A stretch of DNA of 64,000 bases from Marisa cornuarietis (Eukaryota; Mollusca; Gastropoda; Architaenioglossa; Ampullariidae): assembly GCA_004794655.1 (NCBI GenBank), contig SMMW01000617.1, forward strand, positions 15,417,501-15,481,500, given 5' to 3'. The notes under the pieces were generated by a model that worked only from the letters and a program-made list of their open reading frames with translations, searched no databases and was not told where the DNA came from. The position numbers were made by a program, and so were the translations under genes. Each line of letters opens with the position of its first letter. Position 1 is the stretch's first letter. Of this stretch, positions 1 to 11,839 are shown in pieces.

Positions 1-262
1 TTACGTATTTCATCCTCGACAAGAGCAGACAACTTTCTATCAATCACCACCCCCTCAACCACCATCTCCACAAAGCCCAACATGCTGACACTTTAAAAAG
101 CACCATTGGAGTGGAACGATCACGTGACTTGTGTAATATAAACGTCATCACACTCATTACCATAGCTCCGCCCAGCATTGCTATTGCCCTCCTGTATCAA
201 ATTTAAACGGTAGTTAAACTTCTCTCTTCCCTGCTGCTACCAACATTGTCTCACTTTCTTAG

Positions 263-451
263 GCTTGCACCCGCCGCTCCCACGGTGACGTCATCGACTT
301 GTCCATGGAGTACATTAATGGGTCGGCAAAATCGAGTTCCGATGACTTGGGCGAAGACAGCGACGTGGCACACGAACGTCAGCGAATCAACAACTCCTCG
401 CAACAAGAACTGGCCAAGACCGACTCCCTGTTGCTCAAAAATCTGTCCAAG
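263..451 (+). CDS. ABCA3: ABCA exon a (linker before NBD2)
   Basis: The acceptor is a pyrimidine-rich tract ending ttcttag at 262; the donor is gtaagg at 452. It is 189 nt and 63 codons, phase 0 to 0. It encodes the acidic EDSDV-HERQR linker typical of ABCA proteins just before the second NBD and ends in LLLKNLSK, the first beta strand of the NBD. The start codon of the gene is not in the window. Confidence 0.9.
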
Positions 452-2425
452 GTAAGGAGCAGACTACTTTGGAAACAGAGGGGTTTAAATTTTTTTGTTG
501 TAATTTATGAGTTACTTTCAATGAATTTTATTGTCAAAATCTAGTTCTACCCTCCAATACAAAAACAACAAAATGTATAATTGTATATTGTATGCATTTT
601 ATTATGTCAAATGGCAGCAAGTAGATCGTAGTCAGAACGTGAAGGTAGCAGAATAAATAAATGGATTGTGAAAATTAAGAATTAAGTTGCGATCGTCATG
701 GGACATAGCTATTTGTTTTGTATGGGACACAAGTCAAACAGGAGCTGACTTTCCTTGATCGCACTGTCATCGCCAGGCCTAAAACTTTAATTCACTAAAT
801 TTCGTTTATTTGTTTATTTGTTCCCTGGTTTATCAAATCGTTTGTTTTTATTGATATGTTAATCTTCACGTCGTACAGTCTTAATTTAATCCGTCTCCGC
901 CTTTTTATCTCATTTTGGGGCCCAGTGGTGTAGTGGTTCAAACACTCGCTTTTCATCACTGCAGTGAGAGGCCCTGAGTTCAGATCTTGTCTTGGACCAC
1001 TGTATGTCACACTTGTTTGCAGAGCCGACCGTCGGGGCTTTCCTCCGGGACACTTCAGTTTCCTCCCCTCTCCACCACTTCCCCCTCAAAGTGCAAGATC
1101 ACCTCGAGGGGGAAGCACTTTCCTGCCAAAGCAAGCAGCCAACGGTCTCTCATTATCTCATTTTGCATTTTGTGACCAAGGGCTCTTCTCCCAATACGTC
1201 ATTTCCCCTTGGTTGTTTCAGCATTATGGGAAGTTCACAGCCGTCGACCATGTGTGTGTGGGAGTTCCAGAACACGAATGCTTCGGCCTTCTGGGTCAGA
1301 ATGGAGCAGGGAAGACCACGACATTCAAGATGCTGACAGGAGATGTCCCGGTATCCAGTGGTACGGCCACGTTGAAGTCCTTCGATATCGTGCATCAGAT
1401 CAAACAGGTTAGTGCATTGTTTGATCGGCGAACCAGCTTCCGTGTTCATTAGCGAGCTTGCGAACACATGTTCGTGTTTGAGCAAACGAACTTCCTATGA
1501 CCACAAAGAGAAATTTGTGAGACAAATCACAAGAGCACAGTGGACAGAGAGGCTGAGTAGCAGCTGTCATCTCCACGAGATGATTTCTAATTTCGATATT
1601 TGACAAATGAGTGGAGTCATGTGCACTTTGCAAAATCAAAGCCATGGACTAATTAACTGAATCATGTAAACATATTTCTAAACAAAAGAACAAATGCGAA
1701 GCTATACGTGCATATCCCAAACCTTGATGCATGCAGATAAGTAATAACAATAAATAAATGACAATAAATGAGAATGACACACGGATGCTTGAGATCTGCT
1801 TAAATAAATTGTTCCTGAATGGTCAAGAATCTATAACAAGAAGTAAATTTTATTAAGATGATTATTTACTATAGATCAGTAACCTATGGACTCTAAATAG
1901 CGACTCTCAAGCAAGAAAGTTTCATATATATATAGTTTTTCATTTTCCTAAAATTTGCGTTTAAATACAACTTTCCTTCTGCATATGTAGGTGCAGCAGA
2001 ACATGGGTTACTGCCCGCAGTTTGACGCCCTTCTAGAACAGATGACTGGCAGAGAAACCTTGACCATGTACGCCAGATTGCGGGGAGTACCCGAAGATTG
2101 CATCGAGCGAGTGGTCAACGAGTTGATAAATATGCTGTGGCTCAAGCCGCACGCTGACAAACTGGCTGGCAACTACAGGTGTGTGACCTGGGGGGGGGGT
2201 CAGCTGGTCTCCGTGTGCAGATAGGGGAGTCAGACGGCATATGGAGGGAGAGAAGGGAAGGGCGGTTCATGTGCTACCCCCACTCTCCACATTGTGTTAT
2301 ATAAGTAGGGGTTTTTAACCCTTTCCTTCTAAAGTGCACGTGATAACAAATATAACCAAATTCAAACTGCCTTATATTAAATAAATTGCAAATCCCATTT
2401 CTAAACTTTGAGATCGTGCTTATAT

Positions 2426-2483
<58 letters not shown>

Positions 2484-3688
2484 TTTCAATTTTTTTCTAA
2501 GAACTCTACCGCCATTTTCATGATTTTAAAAAATCTGATAAAGGAAATGAAACAAGCATGTCAGATGAAGTCAGATAAATATCACGATTTAGAGGCAGTG
2601 TTTACGACAATAGCTCAGTTTTAAGTTTCCAGATAAGCAACTTACGTTGATACATTTCACGTTAATAGATTTTGGTAATGTCAAGCGGTCACTAAAGAGA
2701 GAGTGAGAGAGAAGTGGGGGTGGGGATAGAGATGGTGGAGGTTCAAGGATGTCTGGACCTCGGTCTCATGCGGCTATGACGTCACTCACCTCTCGTCGTT
2801 TCTCGTTGCAGTGGTGGTAACAAACGAAAACTGAGCACGGCCATCGCTCTGGTTGGTGACCCTCCCTTCATCCTCCTGGACGAACCGTCAGCTGGGGTCG
2901 ACCCCGCGGCCCGTCGGCAGCTGTGGGAGGTCTTGTCCAAGGTCCGAGCCAGTGGGAGGACGATGGTGCTAACGTCACACAGGTAACGTTGGCAATCATC
3001 TTGTAGATCGGACAGAAAGTATGAATATCTCAGGTGTTACAAACGTTTTTAGAAAAAAAAACTTGAAAGGAAACCGTCTTCCTAGTATTTCGGTGCTCGC
3101 ATTATGCTTTCAGATAGCAGACAAGATTTTCTTTGTCTCGGTGGTAGCATTGTTGTCACCATATCTTACAGCTTGTATTACATAGTATTTTCAATCTTGC
3201 AAAATGCTGATCCTTCCTCTTGCGACAACTCTCCCCCACTTCCAACAAATTCCTGAGAGGAGTGTAATTGTAATAACCACACAGTGCAAGTAAGTGTTTG
3301 GAGAATGCTGGGAAGTGATTTTCTTGAATAGATATTTACAACCACTGTGAGCAACCACTTCTTACATTGTGGGGCAGCAATCACAAAGAGAGGGCAAGTC
3401 CTTACCGGTGGGCAAAGTGAAGCGTTAAAGAAAAAATTTCTTGTCTGAAAAAGGACGAGCTGGCCAGACCCCGCGGATATTGCTTAATGCTACTTTACTT
3501 CAGGGCACTTTTGGCACAGATTTAATAAAATTACGGTTGCAAGGGTGAAAGAGCACCTGCGAAGTCAGGATGCCGCTTCATAACTGGAAAGACAATATGT
3601 TTGCTATTTATTTAACTGGCTCGACGACTTACCATTGCTTCACGAGTACGGCCCATGGACGATTTTTATTTCGCTCTCTTTTTTCCCT

Positions 3689-3729
<41 letters not shown>

Positions 3730-4565
3730 GCACGACAGAACAATACAACACACAGTTGTTTGCGTGTGTTTGCAGCATGGAGGAGTGCGACGCCCTCTGC
3801 ACGCGCATCGCCATCATGGTCAACGGGCGCTTTAAGTGTCTCGGCAGCCCTCAGCACCTGAAGAACAAGTTTGGCCAGGGCTACACCCTGATCGTCAAGA
3901 TGGGGATCAGGGAGGACGGCGAGACGGCCTCGAATCAGCCAGTTGTGAAAGCGGTGACCGAAACCTTCAAAGGAGCCCGCGTCTTTGACGACATGCATGG
4001 TTATGTTCATTTCCAGGTAAGTGACCTTTTAAGTACGACTTTTTGTGTTTGCTAATTGATTAGTTTGTTTTAGAATAACCTCACCTTATTCATACCACTT
4101 TAATAATTTAATTCGCAAAATAATCATTACACGCGACACTCCTGAGATAATTCACACTTGTCGTGTTTCAAAAGAGTTAAGAAGGCAGGAAATTTTACTG
4201 ATCAAAGCTGGTAAGTGAATGTTTAAAAAAAAAGGAATATGTAGCAAAATATTACGGAGGTAAATGTCTTTGACATACGTATCAGGACCAAATCAGAACT
4301 CAGTACTGACACATCATTAAAACCATACCTTGACCCGCAGGTGCCGGACACGGGCGTGCACGTGGCCGACGTCTTCTCGCTGATGGAGCGCGCAAAGTCA
4401 GAGCTACACGTGGAAGACTACTCTGTTCACCAGACGACCCTGGAGCAGGTCTTCCTGGCCTTCACACGCAAGCAGGTAGCACCGAGGATAAAGAAAGAGG
4501 GAGCTGGCTTGCTTCAGAAGCTTTGCTGCACGCGGTGTAGATCCGGGTCTGGCACCACCGAATAA
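263..4565 (+). CDS. ABCA3: ABCA-family (ABCA3-like) transporter, last six exons: NBD2 and C-terminal tail (5' end outside window)
   Basis: Six exons (263-451, 1222-1407, 1991-2178, 2812-2982, 3776-4016, 4341-4565) splice with consistent phases into a 399-residue open frame ending at TAA 4563-4565. In that fragment: a linker with [11 protein letters not shown] (about 36-46), Walker [10 protein letters not shown] (88-96), Q-loop YCPQFD (Gln135), ABC signature SGGNKRKLS (188-196), Walker B FILLDEP (207-213), H-loop TSHS (His244), then the ABCA regulatory tail with [35 protein letters not shown] and the tail wording resemble ABCA3 more than ABCA1/4. Full ABCA proteins have two membrane domains and two NBDs; the first halves must lie upstream. 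ABCA3 proteins move phospholipids across membranes of lysosome-related organelles; the role in this organism is inferred. No PDZ-type C-terminus is seen: it ends GSGTTE. Confidence 0.95.
452..1221 (+). other. ABCA intron a-b
   Basis: 770-bp intron, AT-rich in its first half; the SINE fills about 200 bp of the second half. Nothing else is recognised. Confidence 0.8.
915..1115 (+). mobile_element. tRNA-derived SINE in an ABCA intron
   Basis: An A-box-like TGGTGTAGTGG (about 927-937) and a B-box-like GAGTTCAGATC (about 976-986) are spaced as in a tRNA promoter. They are followed by a body with tttcctccgggacact and tttcctcccct, a core style common in invertebrate SINEs. A copy of the same family lies inverted at 26215-26385. 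It sits in the intron between ABCA exons a and b. Confidence 0.7.
1222..1407 (+). CDS. ABCA3: ABCA exon b (Walker A)
   Basis: The acceptor is ggttgtttcag (ends 1221) and the donor gttagt (1408). It is 186 nt, 62 codons, phase 0 to 0. It holds the Walker A loop GQNGAGKTT followed by TFKMLTGD, where ATP phosphates bind. The exon starts about 110 bp downstream of a SINE in the preceding intron. Confidence 0.93.
1408..1990 (+). other. ABCA intron b-c
   Basis: 583-bp AT-rich intron without recognisable elements apart from a short (TA) run near 1925. Confidence 0.8.
1991..2178 (+). CDS. ABCA3: ABCA exon c (Q-loop)
   Basis: The acceptor is catatgtag (ends 1990) and the donor gtgtgtg (2179). It is 188 nt, phase 0 to 2. 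It encodes the Q-loop [11 protein letters not shown] and the helical subdomain up to LAGNY. The split serine codon (ag|t) is completed in the next exon and starts the signature motif. Confidence 0.93.
2427..2480. repeat. (CA)27 microsatellite in ABCA intron c-d
   Basis: Uninterrupted CA dinucleotides over about 54 bp. Confidence 0.95.
2812..2982 (+). CDS. ABCA3: ABCA exon d (signature, Walker B, H-loop)
   Basis: The acceptor is tctcgttgcag (ends 2811) and the donor gtaacg (2983). It is 171 nt. It encodes SGGNKRKLS, Walker B FILLDEP with catalytic Glu, the D-loop region [10 protein letters not shown], and TSH of the H-loop; the serine after His is split across the junction. The D-loop reads SAGVDP where most ABCA proteins have STGMDP or TTGMDP. 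Confidence 0.93.
2983..3775 (+). other. ABCA intron d-e with (GT)n tract at 3694-3728
   Basis: 793-bp intron. A GT dinucleotide tract of about 35 bp is followed by ttgtttgcgtgtgtttgcag, a GU-rich approach to the 3' splice site. Confidence 0.85.
3776..4016 (+). CDS. ABCA3: ABCA exon e (end of NBD2, start of regulatory tail)
   Basis: The acceptor is gtgtttgcag (ends 3775) and the donor gtaagt (4017). It is 241 nt. It begins [17 protein letters not shown], includes [17 protein letters not shown], and leads into the ABCA C-terminal regulatory region. A (GT)n tract at 3694-3728 lies 47 bp upstream of the exon. Confidence 0.93.
4341..4565 (+). CDS. ABCA3: ABCA terminal coding exon
   Basis: The acceptor is cttgacccgcag (ends 4340). 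Phase 0; 74 codons plus TAA. It contains [20 protein letters not shown], the conserved C-terminal motif of ABCA proteins (VFVNFA-like), then a basic and cysteine-rich end KLCCTRCRS. Confidence 0.93.
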   Translation: MPDTGVHVADVFSLMERAKSELHVEDYSVHQTTLEQVFLAFTRKQVAPRIKKEGAGLLQKLCCTRCRSGSGTTE

Positions 4566-4735
4566 TTTGAACATGAAACGGGGAACAGCGGTTTGAGCTT
4601 TTTTATTTATATTTTTTTTTACTCCTTCTTCCGTCACTTCTACAGCGATGTCTGTGATCTTTGACTGGTGTCTCTTGTTGCAGAGAACTTACCTTTCACC
4701 AAACAAAATAAAAGAGCTGTGCGTTAGACTTTTCG
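4566..4735 (+). other. ABCA 3' UTR (minimum extent)
   Basis: AT-rich sequence after the ABCA stop. The first canonical AATAAA is at 4707-4712 with a T/G-rich stretch 10-25 bases later, so a short 3' UTR would end near 4735. A longer UTR cannot be excluded: another AATAAA lies near 7913. Confidence 0.5.
4707..4712 (+). terminator. candidate poly(A) signal AATAAA of the ABCA gene
   Basis: First AATAAA downstream of the stop codon, 142 bp after it, on the sense strand. Confidence 0.45.
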
Positions 4736-6740
4736 CTACACAGATAGGTAATGATCTGAGAAATCAAAACAAAAAAAAATCCAATATTTTGAGGACTTTG
4801 AATCTTTGTTATGAAACGGTGCACCAGACGCGCCGGATTCTGTGCCATTTTTGTTTTGGTCTTTTTGTTTTTAACTCAGATGTTATAGATAGTAACCAAG
4901 TTTCTGCTTATTTTGTTAACAGGAGAATCATCTATATATTTGGGACGTGTTTATCCCATAAATCGTGCATATTTTGTCTTTCACGGTCTATAAGTAAAGG
5001 ACGGGTCAAAGAACGTGTACAACACTGATCAAGTCATGTTCAGTTGCTTATGTGCTCGAAATGTCCTTCATAAGTATTGCAACAGTTGTTGAAGTTGTCT
5101 CCAACATTGTGTCACAAAATAACACAGGAGAGCATTGGGTGTTTGACTGTATACCTACTGTTGACCCAGCTTGCTTATTTATTGTTGTGCACTGAACATT
5201 CCACTTATATGTATGCGTATGTGTGGGTTTGTGTGTACGCGTGCGTGTGTGTCTAAAAATGATAGAAATTAAAAGTGAATATTATCATTAAGAAACTATA
5301 TTAATCTGAAGATAATGGGGAAAAAATAATACTTTTAATCTTGCGGATGCTCACGCACAAAAAAATCACTTTCTACGTGAAGCACGGGTGCATGTGACTC
5401 GCTCTCAAGCACTCTTTCTTTAAAATATATATATATATATATACATAAACCTAACTTAAAGGAGAACCCAACAACAAATTCTTTTGGCCAATGTTTGTAT
5501 CTTTACACGACGAATTCCCAAAGTATAAAAATTTGACTATTTGTGAACAGTATCTTGTTACATGGACAAAACCCCCCAAAAAGGAAGAAACTTATGGAAG
5601 TTTATTGTATTTATTTTTTACTTATATTTTTATATTTTTAAAATTTTGAATTTCTGTAAAGATTGAAAGTACGTAAGTGCGGGAATTTTGGATAGTGTGT
5701 ATTTAATTATTTGGCCTTAAATGTCTAATTAATCTGTTCTGCTGGTATGTTTTGCTAATACTACTAAAACAAATGATGCTGTGCCCAATGATGATTAACA
5801 ATGGAATTCTCCACACTTTAAATACTAAACGTGTTTTAGTCTGCACAATGTTATAGTGTCCACAAGACTACATGACAAGATTTGATTTCTGGGAAAAATG
5901 ATTGTGAAGTGAATGTAAATATGACTTTGCTGGAATTTTTCTATTTCAATGTGCAAATTTCAATCGTTTCTATTTGTTATCAAGGTAAGGCATATTTGTA
6001 CTGTTTCAAGTTTTATAGAAGTGCTCAAACAATTTTTATCTCATTTTGTCTAATGTGGATATTTGCTAACAGATATTTTTCTGGCACTTGTGTGACACGT
6101 AAGACTCCTCTTTTGTCTTTTGCTTAAACCAAACAAATGCAGCTGTAAGAGATACTTTTTGAAGAACTTAAAAGCAGTTTACTGAATACTTTTTACTTTG
6201 ACCTGAGATGAAAATTTCTCCAAAAACGGATATTAAAGATCCCATGTGTTAAGCTGGATGTAAGAGAGACATTCCCACGAGTGTTGACAATACCGTCCAC
6301 AGCAACAAGACCTTTAAGAGAACAGGTGGACATCAACGAGGCTGATATTTGAGTGAGGAAGTGAAGGATGCCTTTACACACAAGAGTCCTGGGCATCCTT
6401 CAATCACGAGCCATCCTTCTTTAACCGCTGGACTTTGGGTTCAAAGGTTAGGGCCTGGCTGCAGCCTCACAATCAAGCGGGTCAAGATAATTGATCCTGT
6501 GTTTTAGACAGACACAAAAGTGTTAATTGATTCGTTGGACTTCTAAAAACAGAATTCTTTGAAGCGTAACTGACTGACGTGGGACCTGTGCTTTTTGCAA
6601 CCTGTTTCGTGCTTTTGGATTGAAAATATTTCTACTTGTTTTGTGAAGTTGTTTCAATCGTTATCCAAAACATTTTTGCATAATAGTTTTGGAAGATATT
6701 TCTAATCACCTCAAACCTCAAACAGCCTTTCAAAAATTTG

Positions 6741-6802
<62 letters not shown>
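6741..6802. repeat. (ATG)n microsatellite
   Basis: About 20 uninterrupted trinucleotide units. Confidence 0.95.
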
Positions 6803-7160
6803 TAGCCTTCTCGTTAAAATATGCAAATCCTTCAACCACTTGAGCTAGTATGGAAATGACTTGTTATCAGCAAGAATCCAGTCCTCTGAAGAAAATTAAA
6901 ATACGGGTTGAAAGTCAAAGACGTGGAATGATTGCTACAGACCTGAATGGACTGTTATGAATTTTAAAAACACGCACTCCTTCTGGTCCATAATAATAAT
7001 ATTTGTATTTCATTCTTTTCAAATTATAAACCAAAAGCTATGATTGAAGAATCCCCCTCCTGTTCTCTGTAATGCGTGTGCTTCTTTCCCTATGAATACA
7101 AACTAGAGTAGGAGAAGGAGATGAGAAAGAGATAGCGATAGTCAGACATGGGACAGGGAA

Positions 7161-7200
7161 GAGAGAGAGAGAGAGCATGTGTGTGTGTGTGTGTGTGTGT
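7161..7200. repeat. (GA)n then (GT)n microsatellite
   Basis: Seven GA units, a short spacer, then eleven GT units. Confidence 0.9.
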
Positions 7201-8513
7201 TGTTGTTAAAAGGGAGAGCAAAAGAATGTATAGGAACGATAAATACAGAGGGAGAGCAACACAGGCTAAGCTGCAATATTATGTTTATCAACATGACTTG
7301 CAATATGCTTTCCCGTACTTAGATTGTGATAAGTATTGGATCCAGTCCACAAGTAACAGATTTAAGTCAACAATTATGCATAAAGAAATACTACTACTAG
7401 CCAAGAATACTATGGATGACAGTCGGGTATATAGAAGCTCCCTTGGACATGACGTGGCGACGTGGCCCGCAACTCAAAAATGGCGTCTTGTCTTCTTGTC
7501 TCCAAAAATGGCATACCTTCTTCTTCGGCGGTGGCAGCATATCTGTACAATCTACAGCATTATCATAATTTATTATCCGTTCTATGTGTTTCAACATAAG
7601 CAAAGAAACAATGTCCTCTCCACGACGTCAAACATACACATAGGAAAAAGACTACACGTGAGAAGTTGTGCTTCTGTTTAGTTGTAAGTCTGATTTTGAA
7701 ATAGAAAATCTGCATAATATATCAACTGGAGACTTTTTGAACTTCTGCTTTCAACCGGTTTTTTTTCCGAAATAATACATGAGTTAGGTTAGTCGTCAAG
7801 GTTATAAGCTTCTTGTGATTTAGTCAGTGTGTATTGATGGGAAGTTGAATTGTGTACAACTCACGACAGTCATTTTACCTTTTACCTTTTGCTGTTATTA
7901 TTGTTATTGCTAAATAAATTCAAATTTTTCCTTTCGCGTTCTTGATAATTTAATACCTTCTTTGTGTATATTACATGGTTAGCTTTGAAGATCGTTCATT
8001 CTTTTAACTTTTTCAGTCAATGATTTGTCTCAGAATGTTTAAAATATGTACTCACAACAAATGCTACAGATTTACAGTATCTTTAATACGAATCCTTTAA
8101 TAATTTTGACTGGATGTGTTTCTATTGAAATTGTCCACCTGAAAAATGTTGTGTTCGTGCGTAGATCCTACAGTCATTTGGAAGGACGCAGGACATAACT
8201 GCTCTTGCTATGGGAAGTTTCGCGAAAAATTTGAAAATTATAGTTATCTCCCCTGAACCGTTGACGACGTGGCCATTGATTGTCTTGAGGCCAGTTCTTA
8301 ACTAAACAAGTACGAACGAACATTTAAGTAATTTTGACAAAGTTTTATACAACCTTCAGTCTGGCAAAGCGTTATACAACTGTCATGTAAACATGTTAAC
8401 ATTTTGGCAAACTTGGTCAAATGTTAGCAATCATCATCTCGTCTAATCCTGACAGTGGGCTGCGTGTGGAACAGATTTTCTCCTCCTACCCAATCGGCGA
8501 CTTGCCGATTGCT

Positions 8514-8514
<1 letters not shown>

Positions 8515-8552
<38 letters not shown>
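8515..8552. repeat. (ATT)n microsatellite
   Basis: About 12 trinucleotide units. Confidence 0.95.
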
Positions 8553-8554
<2 letters not shown>

Positions 8555-9056
8555 AACTAATTACAACATTTATAAATGCAATAAACGACGAGTGATGCCT
8601 TGCCCAACCTTGCCAAACTCTCTGTGGGAAGAGAAAAGTTTCACGAAGGCTTTCACTGAGACCTCACACCTGGAAATAACTTGTCTCAAAAATTATCTCA
8701 GTTGTCTACTACAATTAACTGTCTTGTCTAAGTTCACATAATTGCCCATGACGAAATAGGAACATGACAAAGTCTAGAAGATTTTTAACTCATGATGGTT
8801 TCATTTTTCAAGAAAGAAAAGTAATACTTTTCCTGGCTTGACGTGTGGGACTGGATACAATTACAAATGTTATTATTGGGGCAGTTTTTTTTCAAATGAC
8901 TGGATTTAATTCGTTGAAAAAACGTCAGTTTCTAGAGGATGGAGTGAGTGACCTTTCTGCGTTCATTTCTGGTACAGAGACAGAATTGATTAGTCAGGTA
9001 AGGTTGCACGCGAAGCATGTTTTGATGATGGGTGCCACTTACTCGGCAATTAACAA

Positions 9057-9057
<1 letters not shown>

Positions 9058-9089
<32 letters not shown>
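9058..9089. repeat. (CA)n microsatellite
   Basis: About 16 CA units. Confidence 0.95.
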
Positions 9090-9090
<1 letters not shown>

Positions 9091-9204
9091 TCCCGCGCTT
9101 TTTCTTTCTCTCTCTCTCAGACAAAACTACACGCACTGTTTTGTGTGACCGTAAAAATGAACTGTGAAAGAAAAGGACAGATTCTCTCTTTGAGTCCAAC
9201 CATG

Positions 9205-9250
9205 ATATAGCCTTAGTTGCTGGCACGGCGTTAAACACTAACAAACAACA
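9205..9250 (+). mobile_element. SINE 3' tail remnant
   Basis: It reads atgatatagccttagttgct then ggcacggcgttaaacact and an A/C-rich end. A near match occurs at 35998-36045 (atatagccttaattgct, cggcataaaacacc). This is the usual 3' end of a molluscan-type SINE (from memory); the 5' tRNA part is not clear here. Confidence 0.5.
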
Positions 9251-10079
9251 ACGCTTTTCCCCCATTTTTAAACCCGTAAGCTAAGTACGCCCACAAGACG
9301 TGGGAACCACTTAAGAAATGCTTTAGAGAAAAGTGTCTTTTCAATCAGCTACTTTTACTACAAAGACCGCAGCAAGACGTCTGCTCAGATAAGGTCAGAC
9401 TAATGTACCTGGTCGATTACACTGATTCTTCGCTAGCATTTACAAATGGCTTCAGCAGTAGGTAATAAAGACTGTGACTGGAAATCGATTTTACTTTGTT
9501 TAATGTAAATAATGACAGACTAAAGTGCTCTGATATACTAGTGGCTTAAGAAAACATCATCTTTGGCTTGTGGGTGATTTAGATTTGTCTCTCCTTCCCC
9601 ACTGATTTACAAACCAAAACATGCAAAAATGCTTAAACGTTTCTCCTTCTATAGGACAATTATTGGAATACCAGAATTTCTTTCTTCCGTTTGTTAGTTG
9701 TTATCTTTTTTGTTTGTTTGTTTTTATTAATTTTTTATTTATTAATCGTTCTTCAATTTTTTTTTATTTTTTTCTTCTTTGTAATAGGTTAGGGGTAGGT
9801 CTTGTATTGTTTCGTGTGTGAATGGTGTCTTATGTTTGACGTCTTGTGTGCGTCATTCGTTTGTCGTAATTTTGGGAAACGAATGTCGTAAAAAGAAGAA
9901 GAAAAGGAGACGGTTCTATGGCCAGTTAGAAAGAGAGCAGCAAGTTCTTCATCTTCCATAAATCAACCAGAAATCTTTTCACCTTCACCCCCCACCTACT
10001 GGGGGCTCGTCGAGCGTGGTGTATGTGTGTAATATGCGTCGTGTGTATGCAAGGTAAGTGTATGTACGTCCTATTACAT

Positions 10080-10560
10080 TCTCTTAGTTAATTCTTTCCG
10101 GTTTTTATATGATTTTTTGTATTTCTTTAGTATGCTCGTTTGTTATAGTTTTTTGCAGTTTTTTTTTTCTTTTTGTATTTCTTAGTCTCTTTCTCTCTTT
10201 CACAAGTTCTTTAATTTTTTTTTAGGGGGAAGGGGTTTTATTATGTTTGTTCTTTATTCGTTTGTTCTTTCTTTCGTCTGTTCGCTTGTTTGCATGCTCT
10301 CTTTTATTCTTTATTTCTTTTGTTTGTTATTTCTTTCTTTTCTTTGCTTTTCGTTTATTTGTTTTTTTTCCTTTTTGTGTTCATTCATTTGTTTTTATTC
10401 TCTCTTTATTGTTCTTTTACTTATTTTTCCTCTTATCTTTGCTATTACTGTTTGTGTTTTTTCGTTTGTTACTTGATTTGTTGAGTATGTCTGTTTTTTC
10501 CTTATTCGTTTGTTTGTTTGTTTTGTTTTTTTTTCTTGATATGTTCTTTGTTTGCGTTCG
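10080..10560. repeat. A-poor, T-rich low-complexity block
   Basis: About 480 bp dominated by T with interspersed G and C and very little A on the + strand. It gives spurious Phe/Leu/Ser-rich open frames in several frames at once. Confidence 0.75.
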
Positions 10561-11839
10561 ATCGTTTTTTGAAGTATGTGTAAAATATGCTGTAAGGAGA
10601 TGCTCGGTACGCCACATAAACTGGTCAGGTGTTAACTTACTATACAGATAATGCTGTCACTGTGTAATCCAAATTTCATACTAAACGCCAGAAACGAATG
10701 GGGACTTAAATTCCTTTAAATTTTCGGCCACCTTAAGGCGATTAATCAGAGGATCGGATAGAATCCTATTGAACAGAGGGAAGTGGAAAGTGGGGCTGTG
10801 TGCCGTTAATAAGCCATGTTAATGTGCTTGAACACTGACAATCTACTTTAACAAATGGAAGCGGGGCGTGAAGTTGTGTGCCGTTAATGAACTGATTTTA
10901 ATGAACCGGATGATAAGGAAATATTAGATTTTTTCATCGGCTAAAATTAGGTCCGGAAGGTAAGGTTGATGAGTTCTTCTTACATATGATACTAGCAATA
11001 ACAATCATGTTTCCATAAGGTATAGGCACGTGCAATAAAAGTGTGTTTTTACCGTTGCTAGGAGACAATATTTTGAAAAGTTTGCAAGTTCTTTTAGTCA
11101 TAACATCTGTGTTAGACAGATATCTGTAAATACCATCTGCACTCTTCCCACTTCAGCCCTACTTCTCCTGAACCCCCTTCCTCCACATCCGGGTCTTCTT
11201 TGCTCTTTTCACCATCCGTGAAGTTTGTAGAATGTCACGAAACTCGGTAGATTTAAAGATACTATTGTGATGACCTGTATGTGATTTAACGGACTCTTTT
11301 CTTTTTAAAATGTGACATTTGAAAATGCTGATTCACAGTTGAAATATCTAGTACTTCTCAGCCGACCTAAGTAAAGACTGTATAGAGGACCACTCTTACC
11401 TGTAGAATATAGTGCTTATAGTAGTCCATGCTTAATCGCGAAACAAAGTGTAAATAAAGGGAATGTGCAAAGTTTTTCTTACATTTTTTCGCACTATTTT
11501 ACTAAAAACAAATCCGAAGGATGTTCTTCTTGTAATGTTAAGCAGACAGCAATAGCATGAAGCAAAATTTTTCCTTTAATAAAAATACTCTTCCCATTGA
11601 ACCTCTTTAATGGGTAACAGCTCCGTGATTGCTCACTCCACAAGGACAAGGCACAGGTAATTCGTCAAAGAATTTAGTTTAATAACTCTGTTATTGAAAA
11701 TCAAGACTTTCCCCATAAGAAACTGAAGCAAAAAAGTAATAACAACCAATAATACTATAAACAATAATAACCACTGTGTTACGTAAATTTACATACACGC
11801 CATAGATGTCTGTCAGGGTATGTCTTACGTCATAATGAC

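Noticed and set aside
915..990. Possible functional tRNA gene
   Set aside because: A and B boxes are present but no acceptor-stem pairing or clean cloverleaf is seen; it is a SINE head.
7148..7681. 177-codon open frame on the + strand
   Set aside because: It starts in GA/GT repeat sequence, has no recognisable domain, no splice context and AT-rich composition like its surroundings.
10243..10651. Phe/Leu-rich open frames suggesting a membrane protein
   Set aside because: Produced by an A-poor, T-rich block; three overlapping frames look equally hydrophobic.
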